A stretch of 12,731 bases of DNA. It comes from Patescibacteria group bacterium UBA6102 (lineage in GTDB: Bacteria > Patescibacteriota > Minisyncoccia > Minisyncoccales > UBA5738). The notes under the pieces were generated by a model that saw only the letters and a program-made list of their open reading frames with translations, was not told where the DNA came from and searched no databases. Of the stretch, positions 7,201 to 12,521 are shown piece after piece (positions within the stretch are counted from its first letter, which is position 1; each line of letters opens with the position of its first letter). The DNA lies in NCBI GenBank assembly GCA_002423555.1, contig DIWQ01000027.1, positions 1 to 12,731 on the forward strand. The letters are read 5' to 3'. A program made the translations under genes and the position numbers.

Positions 7201-7575
7201 ATCGTCAACGTCAAGATCGGCGTCAAACTGCACCACGACGCTGGAAATTGAATTTGACGAATGAGAAGTGACAGTGTCAATGCCCGAAATTCCCGCGATT
7301 TTGGTTTCTATTTTTTTGGTTACCAATTCTTCAATATCGGCCGGCGCGGCGCCGGGAAAAACCGTGCTTACCACGGCAATCGGGATTTTGACTTCGGGGT
7401 TGGATTCGCGCGGCAGTTTCGTAAACGAATAAATTCCCCAGGCGGTGATTAACGCGATCATCAAAACAATCACCCGAAAGCGGTAGACAAAAAAACTGAG
7501 CCACATTTTTTTCAGCTCCGGTTTGAATTTCAGCCGGTTCAGATAGAGTTGATCAAAAGAAGGTTTGGATTCCAT
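4183..7575 (-). CDS. RND-family efflux pump (HAE1/AcrB-like permease)
   Basis: This 1130-aa inner-membrane pump of the resistance-nodulation-division superfamily probably exports drugs or lipophilic compounds using the proton gradient. Both repeats are present. TM1 is at about 33-52, followed by the first exported domain (55-360) with the FPGAAPADIEELVTKKIE text typical of the family. TM2-TM6 span about 361-507, the second exported domain about 658-968, and TM8-TM12 about 970-1118. The proton-relay pair is Asp423-Asp424 in GLIVDDAIVVV (TM4), and the TM10 lysine is Lys1037 in GIVVKNAIILID. Two oddities stand out. There is a cytoplasmic N-terminal extension of about 30 residues. Two additional hydrophobic segments (about 520-537 and 547-562) plus a charged stretch (563-630) lie between TM6 and TM7, where AcrB has only a short loop and helix. 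It is the last gene of the tetR-adaptor-pump operon. The substrate cannot be told. HAE1-type is favoured over the heavy-metal CzcA type on general resemblance only. Confidence 0.93.
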   Translation of the reverse strand: MESKPSFDQLYLNRLKFKPELKKMWLSFFVYRFRVIVLMIALITAWGIYSFTKLPRESNPEVKIPIAVVSTVFPGAAPADIEELVTKKIETKIAGISGIDTVTSHSSNSISSVVVQFDADLDVDDSVRKVRDALGNIKNELPEDAGDPVVGEVSLDDTPILSVALSGDYNGFTLYDYAKDIKDELEKIPGVREVSIAGGDRREIEINYSPEKLNYYGITLPQANNAVAAANISVPSGNFEGSVYVYPVRTDGRIYDARQLQELPVGTAGGTPVFLKDVAVVEETSIEKTKISRIASNGQPPSDAVTLSIVKRTGGNIIDTVAQAKNVLNDFTREIPGLKYDTTYDQAKYIQEDFDQLTHDFVLTLFLVMGVLFLLIGLKEALVAGLAIPLVFFITFGIMDAAGITLNFLSLFSLLLSLGLIVDDAIVVVSATKQYMRTGKFTPEEAVLLVLNDFKVVLTTTTLTTVWAFLPLLFSSGIMGQFLKSVPITISVTLLASLAIALMVNHPLAAILERVRLTKNFFFLYCAALAGLAAILLFQNNVFAQFGGAIILLAAGLMVYWYEKGGKNALENNQRLMRHEAEDDEAVKQKMRGLETRENAGLSHRLLHGIIDLGATLPLYEKYLSPLIDSKKSRRRFFGGIVALFVAATALPAVGILKSEFFPADDFGYMYINIETPTGYRLAQTDAITEKIEEKLLQYEEIDNFSTTVGGAVSLYSTGGSGGGSSNKASITINLVEKNRRELKSYELEEILRREFAGVPDAKVTVVSLRGGPPAGSAFQAEISGSDLDELKKIADDLQPALQSIPEVVNVSTSLKESVPQYTFNLDHAKLAQNNLTAAYVGSVLRAAISGVETTSILRDNEDVKVIARFDPASIPDLAAIQNLQIANGGGKSIYLKDVSKISLDPSVESIMRVDQKRTVNLTGDITAKTTSDTVLSEFKKKTASYDLPEGYEISYGGANETNAESVQSIIAAMGVAFILIVATMVIQFNSFIKAAIVLITMPLALIGVFFGLTLFGIPLSFPGLIGILALFGIVVKNAIILIDKISLNLNNGIAFRDAIIDAGKSRFEAIFITSFCTIIGIIPITLSSTTWQALGAAIICGLSVSSFFTLFMVPALFAAFFNPEKNAPA

Positions 7576-7626
7576 AGACTAAAAACTAAAATTAAAAATG
7601 TAAAAATCAAAATGTAAAATTAAGGT

Positions 7627-7649
7627 AAAATTCCTGACGGAATTTTTTT
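7627..7649. terminator. AT-rich hairpin between adaptor and pump genes (possible attenuator)
   Basis: AAAATTCC (7627-7634), loop TGAC, and GGAATTTT (7639-7646) form a perfect 8-bp hairpin in the 76-nt spacer of the efflux operon. Read in the operon direction (-), it is followed by TTTTACC, a weak U-tract. It may reduce pump mRNA relative to adaptor or act as a processing site. A T-tract on the + strand makes it terminator-like there, but no + gene leads into it. Confidence 0.4.
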
Positions 7650-7651
7650 GT

Positions 7652-9205
7652 TCAATTTTCAACTTTGATGATGTCGCCGCTTTTCAATCCGCGAGTGGAT
7701 GAGATGATTTTGGCATCGCCGTCAAGGCCTTGGACAACATAGATTTTTTCACCCACAATGTCGCCGGTGGTTACCGAAATTCGTTCCAGCGCGCTTTCGG
7801 CACCGACTGCCAAAACATAATTGCCGTTGGCGGTGAATTGGATCGCCTCAATCGGCAAAAGATAGGCGTTTGGATCGGCGCCGCCTTTGGCGGCGATTTC
7901 AAATCCCACGGTTTGTCCCACGATGATCGGCGCGTTTCCGGGTTTTGCGATCAGAACATTGATTTCGGATTTTTTTGTTTGGCTGTCCGCCGCCGGCGAA
8001 ATTGTTTGCAGAATTCCCGTGCCGCCGCCGTCAATCTTTACCGCCGCGCCTTCCGCAATCTCGCGCAAATCGTTTTCGGAAACATAGGCTTTTATTTGCA
8101 GGGCGCCGGGATTAACCACGCCGGCGACCAAACTGCCGCCGCCGGCCAACTCGCCGACGCGCCCGTTGATGTAAGAAATTTGCCCCGAAATGGGGGAAAC
8201 GATTGAAGTTTTAGCCAGCGTTGATTCAAGCGCGTCAACGGCGGCTTGGGCTTGCCGCAGTTGCTCGGGGCTCGCGCCGGCGAGCTTCAATTCCAAAGTC
8301 TGCCGGGCGGTTTCCCGGGCGGTAAGCGTGCCTTGCAGGGATGCCAGCGATCCGTTGATGGCGCTACGCGCGGCCGAAAATTCGGTTTTATAGCCGTCAA
8401 TGATGGTTTTATAAGTTGAATTGTCGCTGGAAAGACTGTTTACCAGCGGCGCCATTTCATTGGCGAAATCAATCTCTTCCTGCAGATTTTTTTTGGAAAC
8501 CGCCAAGATGTTTTCAATGTCGGCGTCATCCGCCGCCGCGTCGGCGCCGGCCAGCAGATCTTTCCATTCGTCAAGCATCGTTTCAATTTTATATTTTCTA
8601 TCCGCGACGCGCTGTCCCAAATCCGAATCCGAAGGATAGAAACTCACTTGGCTTCCGCCGACGTTCAGGATGATGGAAAATCGGATATTTTTCCCGCGCG
8701 GGTTGGTGAAAAACTTATCAATATGATTGTGGATCGCGTCATCGGATTTCGCGTAGGCATCTTTTATGGAATTCACCAACGCGGCTTTGGCTTCGTTGTT
8801 GGCGGTTCGGGCAAGATTCAATTCTTCGTCGCGCGCGCCTTTTTTCAATTCGTCAAGCCGCGCCCGCGCCTGCTCCAACTGCGCGCTTATGTCGCCGTTT
8901 TGCAATTGCATGATGATTTGTCCGGCCTGAACTTGATCGCCGAGTTTGACGTTAATCGCGGTGATTTGTGCGGAGATTTGGCTTTTCAAATCCGCCTGAT
9001 CAAGCGATTGGACGGTGCCGCCTTCCACCCGCACGGTTTTTTGTTCCCGAAAATCTCCGACGGCGATTAGCTTCACCGCGGGGATTGATTCTTCGGTTTG
9101 GCTCTGCGCGCCGTTTTTCATTTGGTTGCCGATTGCCGCCGATACCAGGGCAATGACAAGAACGGCGAACAGGAATCCAAACTTATGCTTTTTGATGGAA
9201 ATCAT
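7652..9205 (-). CDS. RND efflux membrane-fusion (periplasmic adaptor-type) protein, HlyD/AcrA family
   Basis: This 517-aa adaptor is paired with the RND pump encoded next. Residues 1-8 are basic, and residues 9-27 form a signal anchor with no lipobox cysteine, so it is probably an integral anchor, not a lipoprotein. The first half of the barrel-sandwich (lipoyl) domain is at about 70-103 (SAQITAINVKLGDQVQAGQ). The second half is at about 333-365 (IVSPISGQISYINGRVGELAGG), followed by the beta-barrel (about 368-440) and a membrane-proximal domain to the C-terminus. The alpha-hairpin between the lipoyl halves spans about 220 residues. Its ends echo each other (GARDEELNLARTA and GASPEQLRQAQAA), and a helical insertion (about 140-300, with KSDDAIHNHIDKFF) sits between them. 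At 517 aa it exceeds AcrA (about 400) because of that insertion. It lies 66 nt downstream of tetR. No SD is present at its ATG. Confidence 0.88.
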   Translation of the reverse strand: MISIKKHKFGFLFAVLVIALVSAAIGNQMKNGAQSQTEESIPAVKLIAVGDFREQKTVRVEGGTVQSLDQADLKSQISAQITAINVKLGDQVQAGQIIMQLQNGDISAQLEQARARLDELKKGARDEELNLARTANNEAKAALVNSIKDAYAKSDDAIHNHIDKFFTNPRGKNIRFSIILNVGGSQVSFYPSDSDLGQRVADRKYKIETMLDEWKDLLAGADAAADDADIENILAVSKKNLQEEIDFANEMAPLVNSLSSDNSTYKTIIDGYKTEFSAARSAINGSLASLQGTLTARETARQTLELKLAGASPEQLRQAQAAVDALESTLAKTSIVSPISGQISYINGRVGELAGGGSLVAGVVNPGALQIKAYVSENDLREIAEGAAVKIDGGGTGILQTISPAADSQTKKSEINVLIAKPGNAPIIVGQTVGFEIAAKGGADPNAYLLPIEAIQFTANGNYVLAVGAESALERISVTTGDIVGEKIYVVQGLDGDAKIISSTRGLKSGDIIKVEN

Positions 9206-9271
9206 AAAATTGATTGGAATTAATTTTTGTTATTTGAAAAAAATGATTGGCATATTCCGCCCGCCGGCAAT

Positions 9272-9820
9272 TCACTTCGCGAACAGCGACGCCAGATATT
9301 GACTGTATTCTTTTTGCGAGGCGATTTTAATGCCGTGCTTGCGCTGCAATACGTAAGCATGGACCGAATTCACCAGCACTTCGGCGGCCAATTCGCTTTG
9401 GGCGACGCCGTGGCAAGCCAGCGTTTGGCGCAAATTTTTTTTGGCCTCGGCCAAGGCCGGCAGTATCTTTTCAAAGATTATCGGATGGATATCGGCCATT
9501 TTCACGTCAACCGATCGGATTACGATGCCGTTTTTCAAGCAAATGGAAATGGTGCGGTCAATCATTTCCGCCAGCGGCCGGGAATGTTCTTTGCAAATTT
9601 TCAATTCCATGGCCATGTAATTTCTGATTTCGGCAAGGACTTCTTCAATGATTTCCGCGAATATTCGTTCTTTGCTTTCAAAAAAATAATAGAGCGACGC
9701 CTTGGTAATGCCGACTTTTTCGGCGATTTCGTCCATGGAAGTTGAAGAATAGCCCTTTTTGGAGAAAAGGCTTTTGGCCGCTTGGACAATTTCTTGCCGC
9801 CGATCGGTTTTTCCTTTCAT
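9272..9820 (-). CDS. TetR/AcrR-family transcriptional regulator of the efflux operon
   Basis: This 182-aa one-component repressor has an N-terminal TetR helix-turn-helix (residues about 8-55, with the family pattern SMDEIAEKVGITKASLYYFF) and a helical ligand-binding domain to the end. The ligand is probably a substrate or inducer of the pump, but this cannot be read from sequence. The start is set at ATG 9818-9820. The reading frame can be extended to a TTG at 9847, but that codon lies inside the operator palindrome and downstream of the predicted -10 region. The gene is first in the order tetR, adaptor, pump on the - strand, which suggests that the protein represses its own operon. Confidence 0.92.
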   Translation of the reverse strand: MKGKTDRRQEIVQAAKSLFSKKGYSSTSMDEIAEKVGITKASLYYFFESKERIFAEIIEEVLAEIRNYMAMELKICKEHSRPLAEMIDRTISICLKNGIVIRSVDVKMADIHPIIFEKILPALAEAKKNLRQTLACHGVAQSELAAEVLVNSVHAYVLQRKHGIKIASQKEYSQYLASLFAK

Positions 9821-9839
9821 ATTTTTTTCGTGACATTTA

Positions 9840-9855
9840 CCTACCAATCGGTAGG
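9840..9855. promoter_or_regulatory. palindromic operator, probable TetR binding site
   Basis: CCTACC-AATC-GGTAGG is a 16-bp palindrome with perfect 6-bp arms. It lies 19 nt upstream of the tetR ATG and just downstream of the predicted -10 region of the - strand promoter. Size and position fit a TetR-family operator that blocks transcription of the efflux operon. Confidence 0.7.
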
Positions 9856-9863
9856 CACAATTG

Positions 9864-9894
9864 ATTATCTATACCTTTTGCCCGAAAGAGTCAA
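9864..9894 (-). promoter_or_regulatory. promoter of the tetR-adaptor-pump operon
   Basis: On the - strand, TTGACT (complement of 9889-9894) is a good -35. The -10 is ambiguous: TAGATA (complement of 9866-9871) gives 17-nt spacing, while GATAAT (9864-9869) matches better at 19 nt. The operator palindrome follows directly, as expected for repression. Confidence 0.5.
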
Positions 9895-9899
9895 TATTA

Positions 9900-9908
9900 T
9901 GCTAAAAT
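9900..9908 (+). promoter_or_regulatory. extended -10 promoter for the patatin-alkD pair
   Basis: TGCTAAAAT (9900-9908) is an extended -10 element (TGn plus TAAAAT) on the + strand. The best -35 is a weak TTGCCC (9878-9883) at 19-nt spacing. This promoter region is back to back with that of the efflux operon, so the TetR site about 45 nt upstream might also affect it. Confidence 0.45.
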
Positions 9909-9946
9909 AAAACCGTAATTAATAATTAATAATTGGTAATTTCCTT

Positions 9947-10744
9947 ATGTTTAACGGAAAAAAAATTGGTTTGGCGCTTTCCGGGGGCGGTGCGCTGGGC
10001 GCGGCGCACATCGGCATCATTGAGGAAATTGAAAAAGCGGGAGTGAACCCCGACTGTGTTTGCGGCGTGTCGTCGGGTGCGATTATCGGTTTGATATATG
10101 CCGCCGGCGGCACGAAAGCGTTGCACGATTTTTTTGACGAACTCGCCGGTTCCAAAATTTTTCAAAAAAAAGAATATCTGCTCATCGGCGGCCCGCGCCG
10201 GATTCGCGAGCTGGTGGAATCATTGCTGGAAAAAAGAATTGCCGGCCGCAGTTTTGCCGATTTGGAAATGAATTTTGCCGGCGTTGCGACCAATATCGCC
10301 ACCGGCCGGAAAGAAATGATTTCCCGGGGAGATCCGGTGGCCGCGGTGATGGCGTCGTCGGCTTATCCGGCCTTGTCACCGATTAAAAAGATCGGCCGCG
10401 ACTATTATTTTGACGGCGGCGTGACTTGCAATTTGCCCGCCGAAGACGTCCGCCGGATGGGGGCGGATTTTGTCATCGGTTCTTCAATTTATTCCATCAG
10501 CGAGATTGATCGCAAAGAAGTCGCCAAAATGGGGAAACTGGCGATTTTATGGCGCACCTTTGATATTTTTGACAAGCAATTGAACCGTTATGAGGCCCGG
10601 AGTTGCGATTTTCTGTTCAAACCCAAAATTGATTCTTTCAAGATATTTGATTTCACCCGCCTGCGCGAGATTGAAAAAATGGGCCGCGGCCACGCGAAAA
10701 GAAATATCAAAACTCTGGTTAATCTTTTGGAAAATGAAAAATAA
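9947..10744 (+). CDS. patatin-like phospholipase (RssA/NTE-type)
   Basis: This 265-aa cytoplasmic patatin-family serine acylhydrolase is expected to hydrolyse acyl esters of phospholipids or lysophospholipids with a Ser-Asp dyad. The oxyanion-hole motif GGGALG is at residues 13-18, the nucleophile elbow GVSSG at 40-44 (Ser42), and the catalytic Asp156 in the DGG motif (YFDGGV). All three signatures are intact and the length is usual for short bacterial patatins. No signal peptide is seen. The last 11 nt overlap the start of the AlkD-type gene, so translation is likely coupled. No SD precedes the ATG. The natural substrate is not known. Confidence 0.92.
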   Translation: MFNGKKIGLALSGGGALGAAHIGIIEEIEKAGVNPDCVCGVSSGAIIGLIYAAGGTKALHDFFDELAGSKIFQKKEYLLIGGPRRIRELVESLLEKRIAGRSFADLEMNFAGVATNIATGRKEMISRGDPVAAVMASSAYPALSPIKKIGRDYYFDGGVTCNLPAEDVRRMGADFVIGSSIYSISEIDRKEVAKMGKLAILWRTFDIFDKQLNRYEARSCDFLFKPKIDSFKIFDFTRLREIEKMGRGHAKRNIKTLVNLLENEK

Positions 10745-11459
10745 AAACTCAAACGCGTTGGGAAATTTGCGCGAGGATTTGTGCCAAGGGGCCAATCCCC
10801 AAAAAGCGAAAATACTGCAAAGGTTTTTCAAGACCGGTAAGGGCGAATATGCCGAGGGCGACATATTTTTGGGAGTGGCCGTGCCGCAAACAAGGGCGAT
10901 AATCAAAAAATATTGGCGCGAAATTTCAATCAAGGAAGCCGAAATTATTTTGCATGACAAAATCCACGAAGAACGATTGGCGGCGTTGTTGATATTGGTG
11001 GAAAAATTTGAAAAGGGCGATGATATTCAAAAAAAAGAAATTTTTGATTTATATTTGGCGAATACAAAACACATCAACAATTGGGATTTGGTGGATTTGT
11101 CGGCGCCAAAAATTATCGGCGCGTACTTGGAGGACAAAGACAAAAATATTTTGCTTAATTTGGCCGAATCAAAAAACCTGTGGGAGCGGCGGATCGCAAT
11201 GCTGGCGGTATTCCTGTTCATCAAAAACGGCGATGCCGCAATGGCGCTTAAAATCGCCGAAATTTTAATCAGCGACAAAGAAGATTTGATCCGCAAATCC
11301 GTCGGCTGGATGTTGCGCGAGATCGGCAAAAATTGCGGCCAAAAAATTGAAGAAGATTTTTTGCGCCGGCACTATCGGATTATGTCTCGCACCACCCTGC
11401 GCTATGCCATTGAACGCTTTGACGAGCAAAAAAGAAAATACTACCTTAATTTGGAATAA
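10734..11459 (+). CDS. AlkD-type DNA alkylation repair glycosylase (HEAT-like repeats)
   Basis: This 241-aa DNA_alkylation-family protein is predicted to remove positively charged alkylated bases (such as N3-methyladenine or N7-methylguanine) without base flipping, as Bacillus cereus AlkD does. The all-helical HEAT-like repeats are visible throughout. Key residues match AlkD in spacing: Trp117 and Asp121 in NNWDLVDLS (AlkD Trp109, Asp113), Arg153 in WERRIAM (Arg148), and Trp192 in SVGWMLREIGK (Trp187). The C-terminal motif MSRTTLRYAIER is also typical. The start is ATG 10734. A longer in-frame start at 10590 would run 144 nt into the patatin gene and add residues unlike the family. The 11-nt overlap indicates a two-gene operon. 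Confidence 0.92.
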   Translation: MKNKNSNALGNLREDLCQGANPQKAKILQRFFKTGKGEYAEGDIFLGVAVPQTRAIIKKYWREISIKEAEIILHDKIHEERLAALLILVEKFEKGDDIQKKEIFDLYLANTKHINNWDLVDLSAPKIIGAYLEDKDKNILLNLAESKNLWERRIAMLAVFLFIKNGDAAMALKIAEILISDKEDLIRKSVGWMLREIGKNCGQKIEEDFLRRHYRIMSRTTLRYAIERFDEQKRKYYLNLE

Positions 11460-11551
11460 GCTACTCCGGGACATCCTGATAGTTAAATAAAAAAGCGCAA
11501 TGATGTATAAATAAACAAAGAAAGAGGTAATTATCTACGCATGCGACTTTT

Positions 11552-11571
11552 AGGCTCATAAGGCCTTTTTT
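11552..11571 (+). terminator. weak terminator-like hairpin after the alkD-type gene
   Basis: AGGC (11552-11555) can pair with GCCT (11563-11566), and a run of six T follows. The stem is only 4 bp and begins 92 nt after the stop codon. It may end the patatin-alkD transcript. No other terminator is visible in 11460-11620. Confidence 0.3.
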
Positions 11572-11627
11572 ATGCATTGTTAATAAATGTGTCATTTAGT
11601 GTTGATATTTAATAAGTGTGATAGTGC

Positions 11628-11655
11628 TTGATAAAAAAGCAAATTGTGCTATAAG
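11628..11655 (+). promoter_or_regulatory. promoter of the orphan 172-aa gene
   Basis: TTGATA (11628-11633), a 16-nt spacer and TATAAG (11650-11655) are preceded by TGC, making an extended -10. The transcript would begin near 11662, which rules out the upstream in-frame GTG at 11618 as the start codon. Confidence 0.6.
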
Positions 11656-11713
11656 GTTTGCAAGTACTTGGCGTTTACCATGTTTGAAAATAATAAGGAA
11701 AGGAGGTTTTGGA

Positions 11714-12232
11714 ATGAGCAGATTGGTAGAGCATGCTAAAAAAGATTTGTTAGAAGGAGAAGAGTTTATGAAAAATCAATCATTGCACCGGAGTTTCGAT
11801 GCCATAATCCTAATCGGACCGCAAGGTCGGATTAGGTTAAGTGATTTTTTTAAATTTCTGAAAATAGAAAAGCGCGGACCGAGATTCGGCGGTTCAACGA
11901 TAATTATGGTCGGCGGAGGAGAGGATATTTATAAAGAATATGATTGTATCGGTTACGAGCTGCCAATCAAATGTTGGGATGGGGTGGATGTAATTTCGCT
12001 CGGAGGCGATATTTTGCTTTCCGAGGGTATATTTCGCTACACCGTCACCTATATTTTGAAGATACTGTCAGTACAGGAGCGGCGGGAAGTTGTCTTGAGT
12101 GGGAGGGAAGATGAGCTGGTTAAGGTCGTGAAATCTTTGAGAGGTTTGATTAATGAAGATCACGATCGCTATGGCCAAATCAGTTTATATGCCGTGCCGT
12201 CGCCGGCATTACCGCAAAAAGAAGTTGAATAA
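11714..12232 (+). CDS. orphan protein of unknown function, 172 aa
   Basis: I do not recognise this protein. The start is ATG 11714 because a strong SD (AAAGGAGG, 11699-11706) lies 7 nt upstream and the promoter at 11628 starts transcription after the alternative GTG 11618. The text suggests a small cytosolic alpha/beta fold: a charged N-terminal helix (1-27), a strand AIILIGPQGRIRL (30-42), a strand STIIMVGGGEDI (61-72), then VDVISLGGDILL (91-102), a helix with RYTVTYILKILSVQERREVV (109-127), and a second helix followed by GQISLYAVPS near the end. No signal peptide, membrane segment or metal motif is seen. The gene stands alone with its own promoter, SD and terminator, unlike most genes here, which hints at separate, possibly high or conditional, expression. 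Confidence 0.75.
   Translation: MSRLVEHAKKDLLEGEEFMKNQSLHRSFDAIILIGPQGRIRLSDFFKFLKIEKRGPRFGGSTIIMVGGGEDIYKEYDCIGYELPIKCWDGVDVISLGGDILLSEGIFRYTVTYILKILSVQERREVVLSGREDELVKVVKSLRGLINEDHDRYGQISLYAVPSPALPQKEVE
11809..11836 (+). other. 12-position hairpin with GCAA tetraloop inside the orphan gene
   Basis: CCTAATCGGACC (11809-11820) and GGTCGGATTAGG (11825-11836) pair at 11 of 12 positions (one G-G mismatch) around a GCAA loop, a GNRA-type tetraloop. It lies about 95 nt after the start codon. It may be an mRNA structure element or chance. Confidence 0.55.
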
Positions 12233-12255
12233 ATAAACTTTTCTGCGGTTTTTTT
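12211..12255 (+). terminator. intrinsic terminator of the orphan gene
   Basis: ACCGCA (12211-12216) pairs with TGCGGT (12244-12249), and the stem continues as AAAAG-AAGTT against AACTTTT with bulges. Seven T follow. The stop codon TAA (12230-12232) lies in the loop, so the left arm is coding sequence. Confidence 0.75.
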
Positions 12256-12297
12256 ATCTTTCAACGACCAAATAATTGCGGGGGGCGGGTGAGGGAT

Positions 12298-12326
12298 TTG
12301 ACAGGTGGGCGGGGGCTTGCTAATAT
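12298..12326 (+). promoter_or_regulatory. strong sigma70-type promoter of the Rrf2-family gene
   Basis: A consensus -35 TTGACA (12298-12303), an exact 17-nt spacer and TAATAT (12321-12326) are present. The transcript would start near 12333 and have a leader of about 190 nt. The spacer and upstream DNA (12280-12315) are unusually rich in G runs on the + strand. Confidence 0.75.
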
Positions 12327-12330
12327 AAAG

Positions 12331-12347
12331 CCGACACTAGCAGTCGG
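12331..12347. promoter_or_regulatory. inverted repeat at the predicted transcription start (possible operator)
   Basis: CCGAC-ACTAGCA-GTCGG forms 5-bp arms directly over the predicted start site. Rrf2-family regulators often control their own gene, so this could be an operator. It does not match an Rrf2 site consensus that I can name. TTTT follows, but the hairpin starts too close to the transcription start to be a terminator. Confidence 0.35.
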
Positions 12348-12355
12348 TTTTATAA

Positions 12356-12517
12356 TAGACCTACTGATTAAATATTTTTGTAACGAAATTTTCAGATTTC
12401 GCGCGAGCCGAATGAGGAAGAAGGAGGCATACTTGGCTTAAGTCTGCCGACGACTGACGAGTTTGGCGTAGCCGAAATATGGAAATTGCAGTAGGAAATA
12501 TTTAATCAGTAGGTCTA
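12356..12517. repeat. 162-bp near-palindromic element with perfect 22-bp terminal inverted repeats
   Basis: The 22 bases at 12356-12377 (beginning TAGACCTACTGATTAA) are exactly inverted at 12496-12517. After a small internal loop, the arms pair again: 12387-12401 with 12473-12487 (13 Watson-Crick, one G-U, one mismatch), then GCCGAAT (12407-12413) with GTTTGGC (12461-12467). The central loop (about 12414-12460) contains an SD-like AAGGAGG. The element ends 4 nt before the Rrf2 ATG and begins about 23 nt after the predicted transcription start. It may be a folded leader, a short mobile palindrome (MITE/REP-like) or an invertible segment. No transposase or recombinase gene is in the window. Confidence 0.85.
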
Positions 12518-12521
12518 ATAT

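Noticed and set aside
10590..10733. 48-residue N-terminal extension of the AlkD-type protein
   Set aside because: It lies wholly inside the patatin gene in another frame. ATG 10734 gives the length and start expected for the family.
11618..11713. GTG start giving a 204-aa form of the orphan protein
   Set aside because: The predicted promoter -10 is at 11650-11655, downstream of that GTG, and a perfect SD precedes ATG 11714.
12412..12441. Nine-codon frame beginning ATG in the loop of the palindrome, as a leader peptide
   Set aside because: The ATG has no SD in front of it. The AAGGAGG box lies inside this frame instead. Nothing supports translation.
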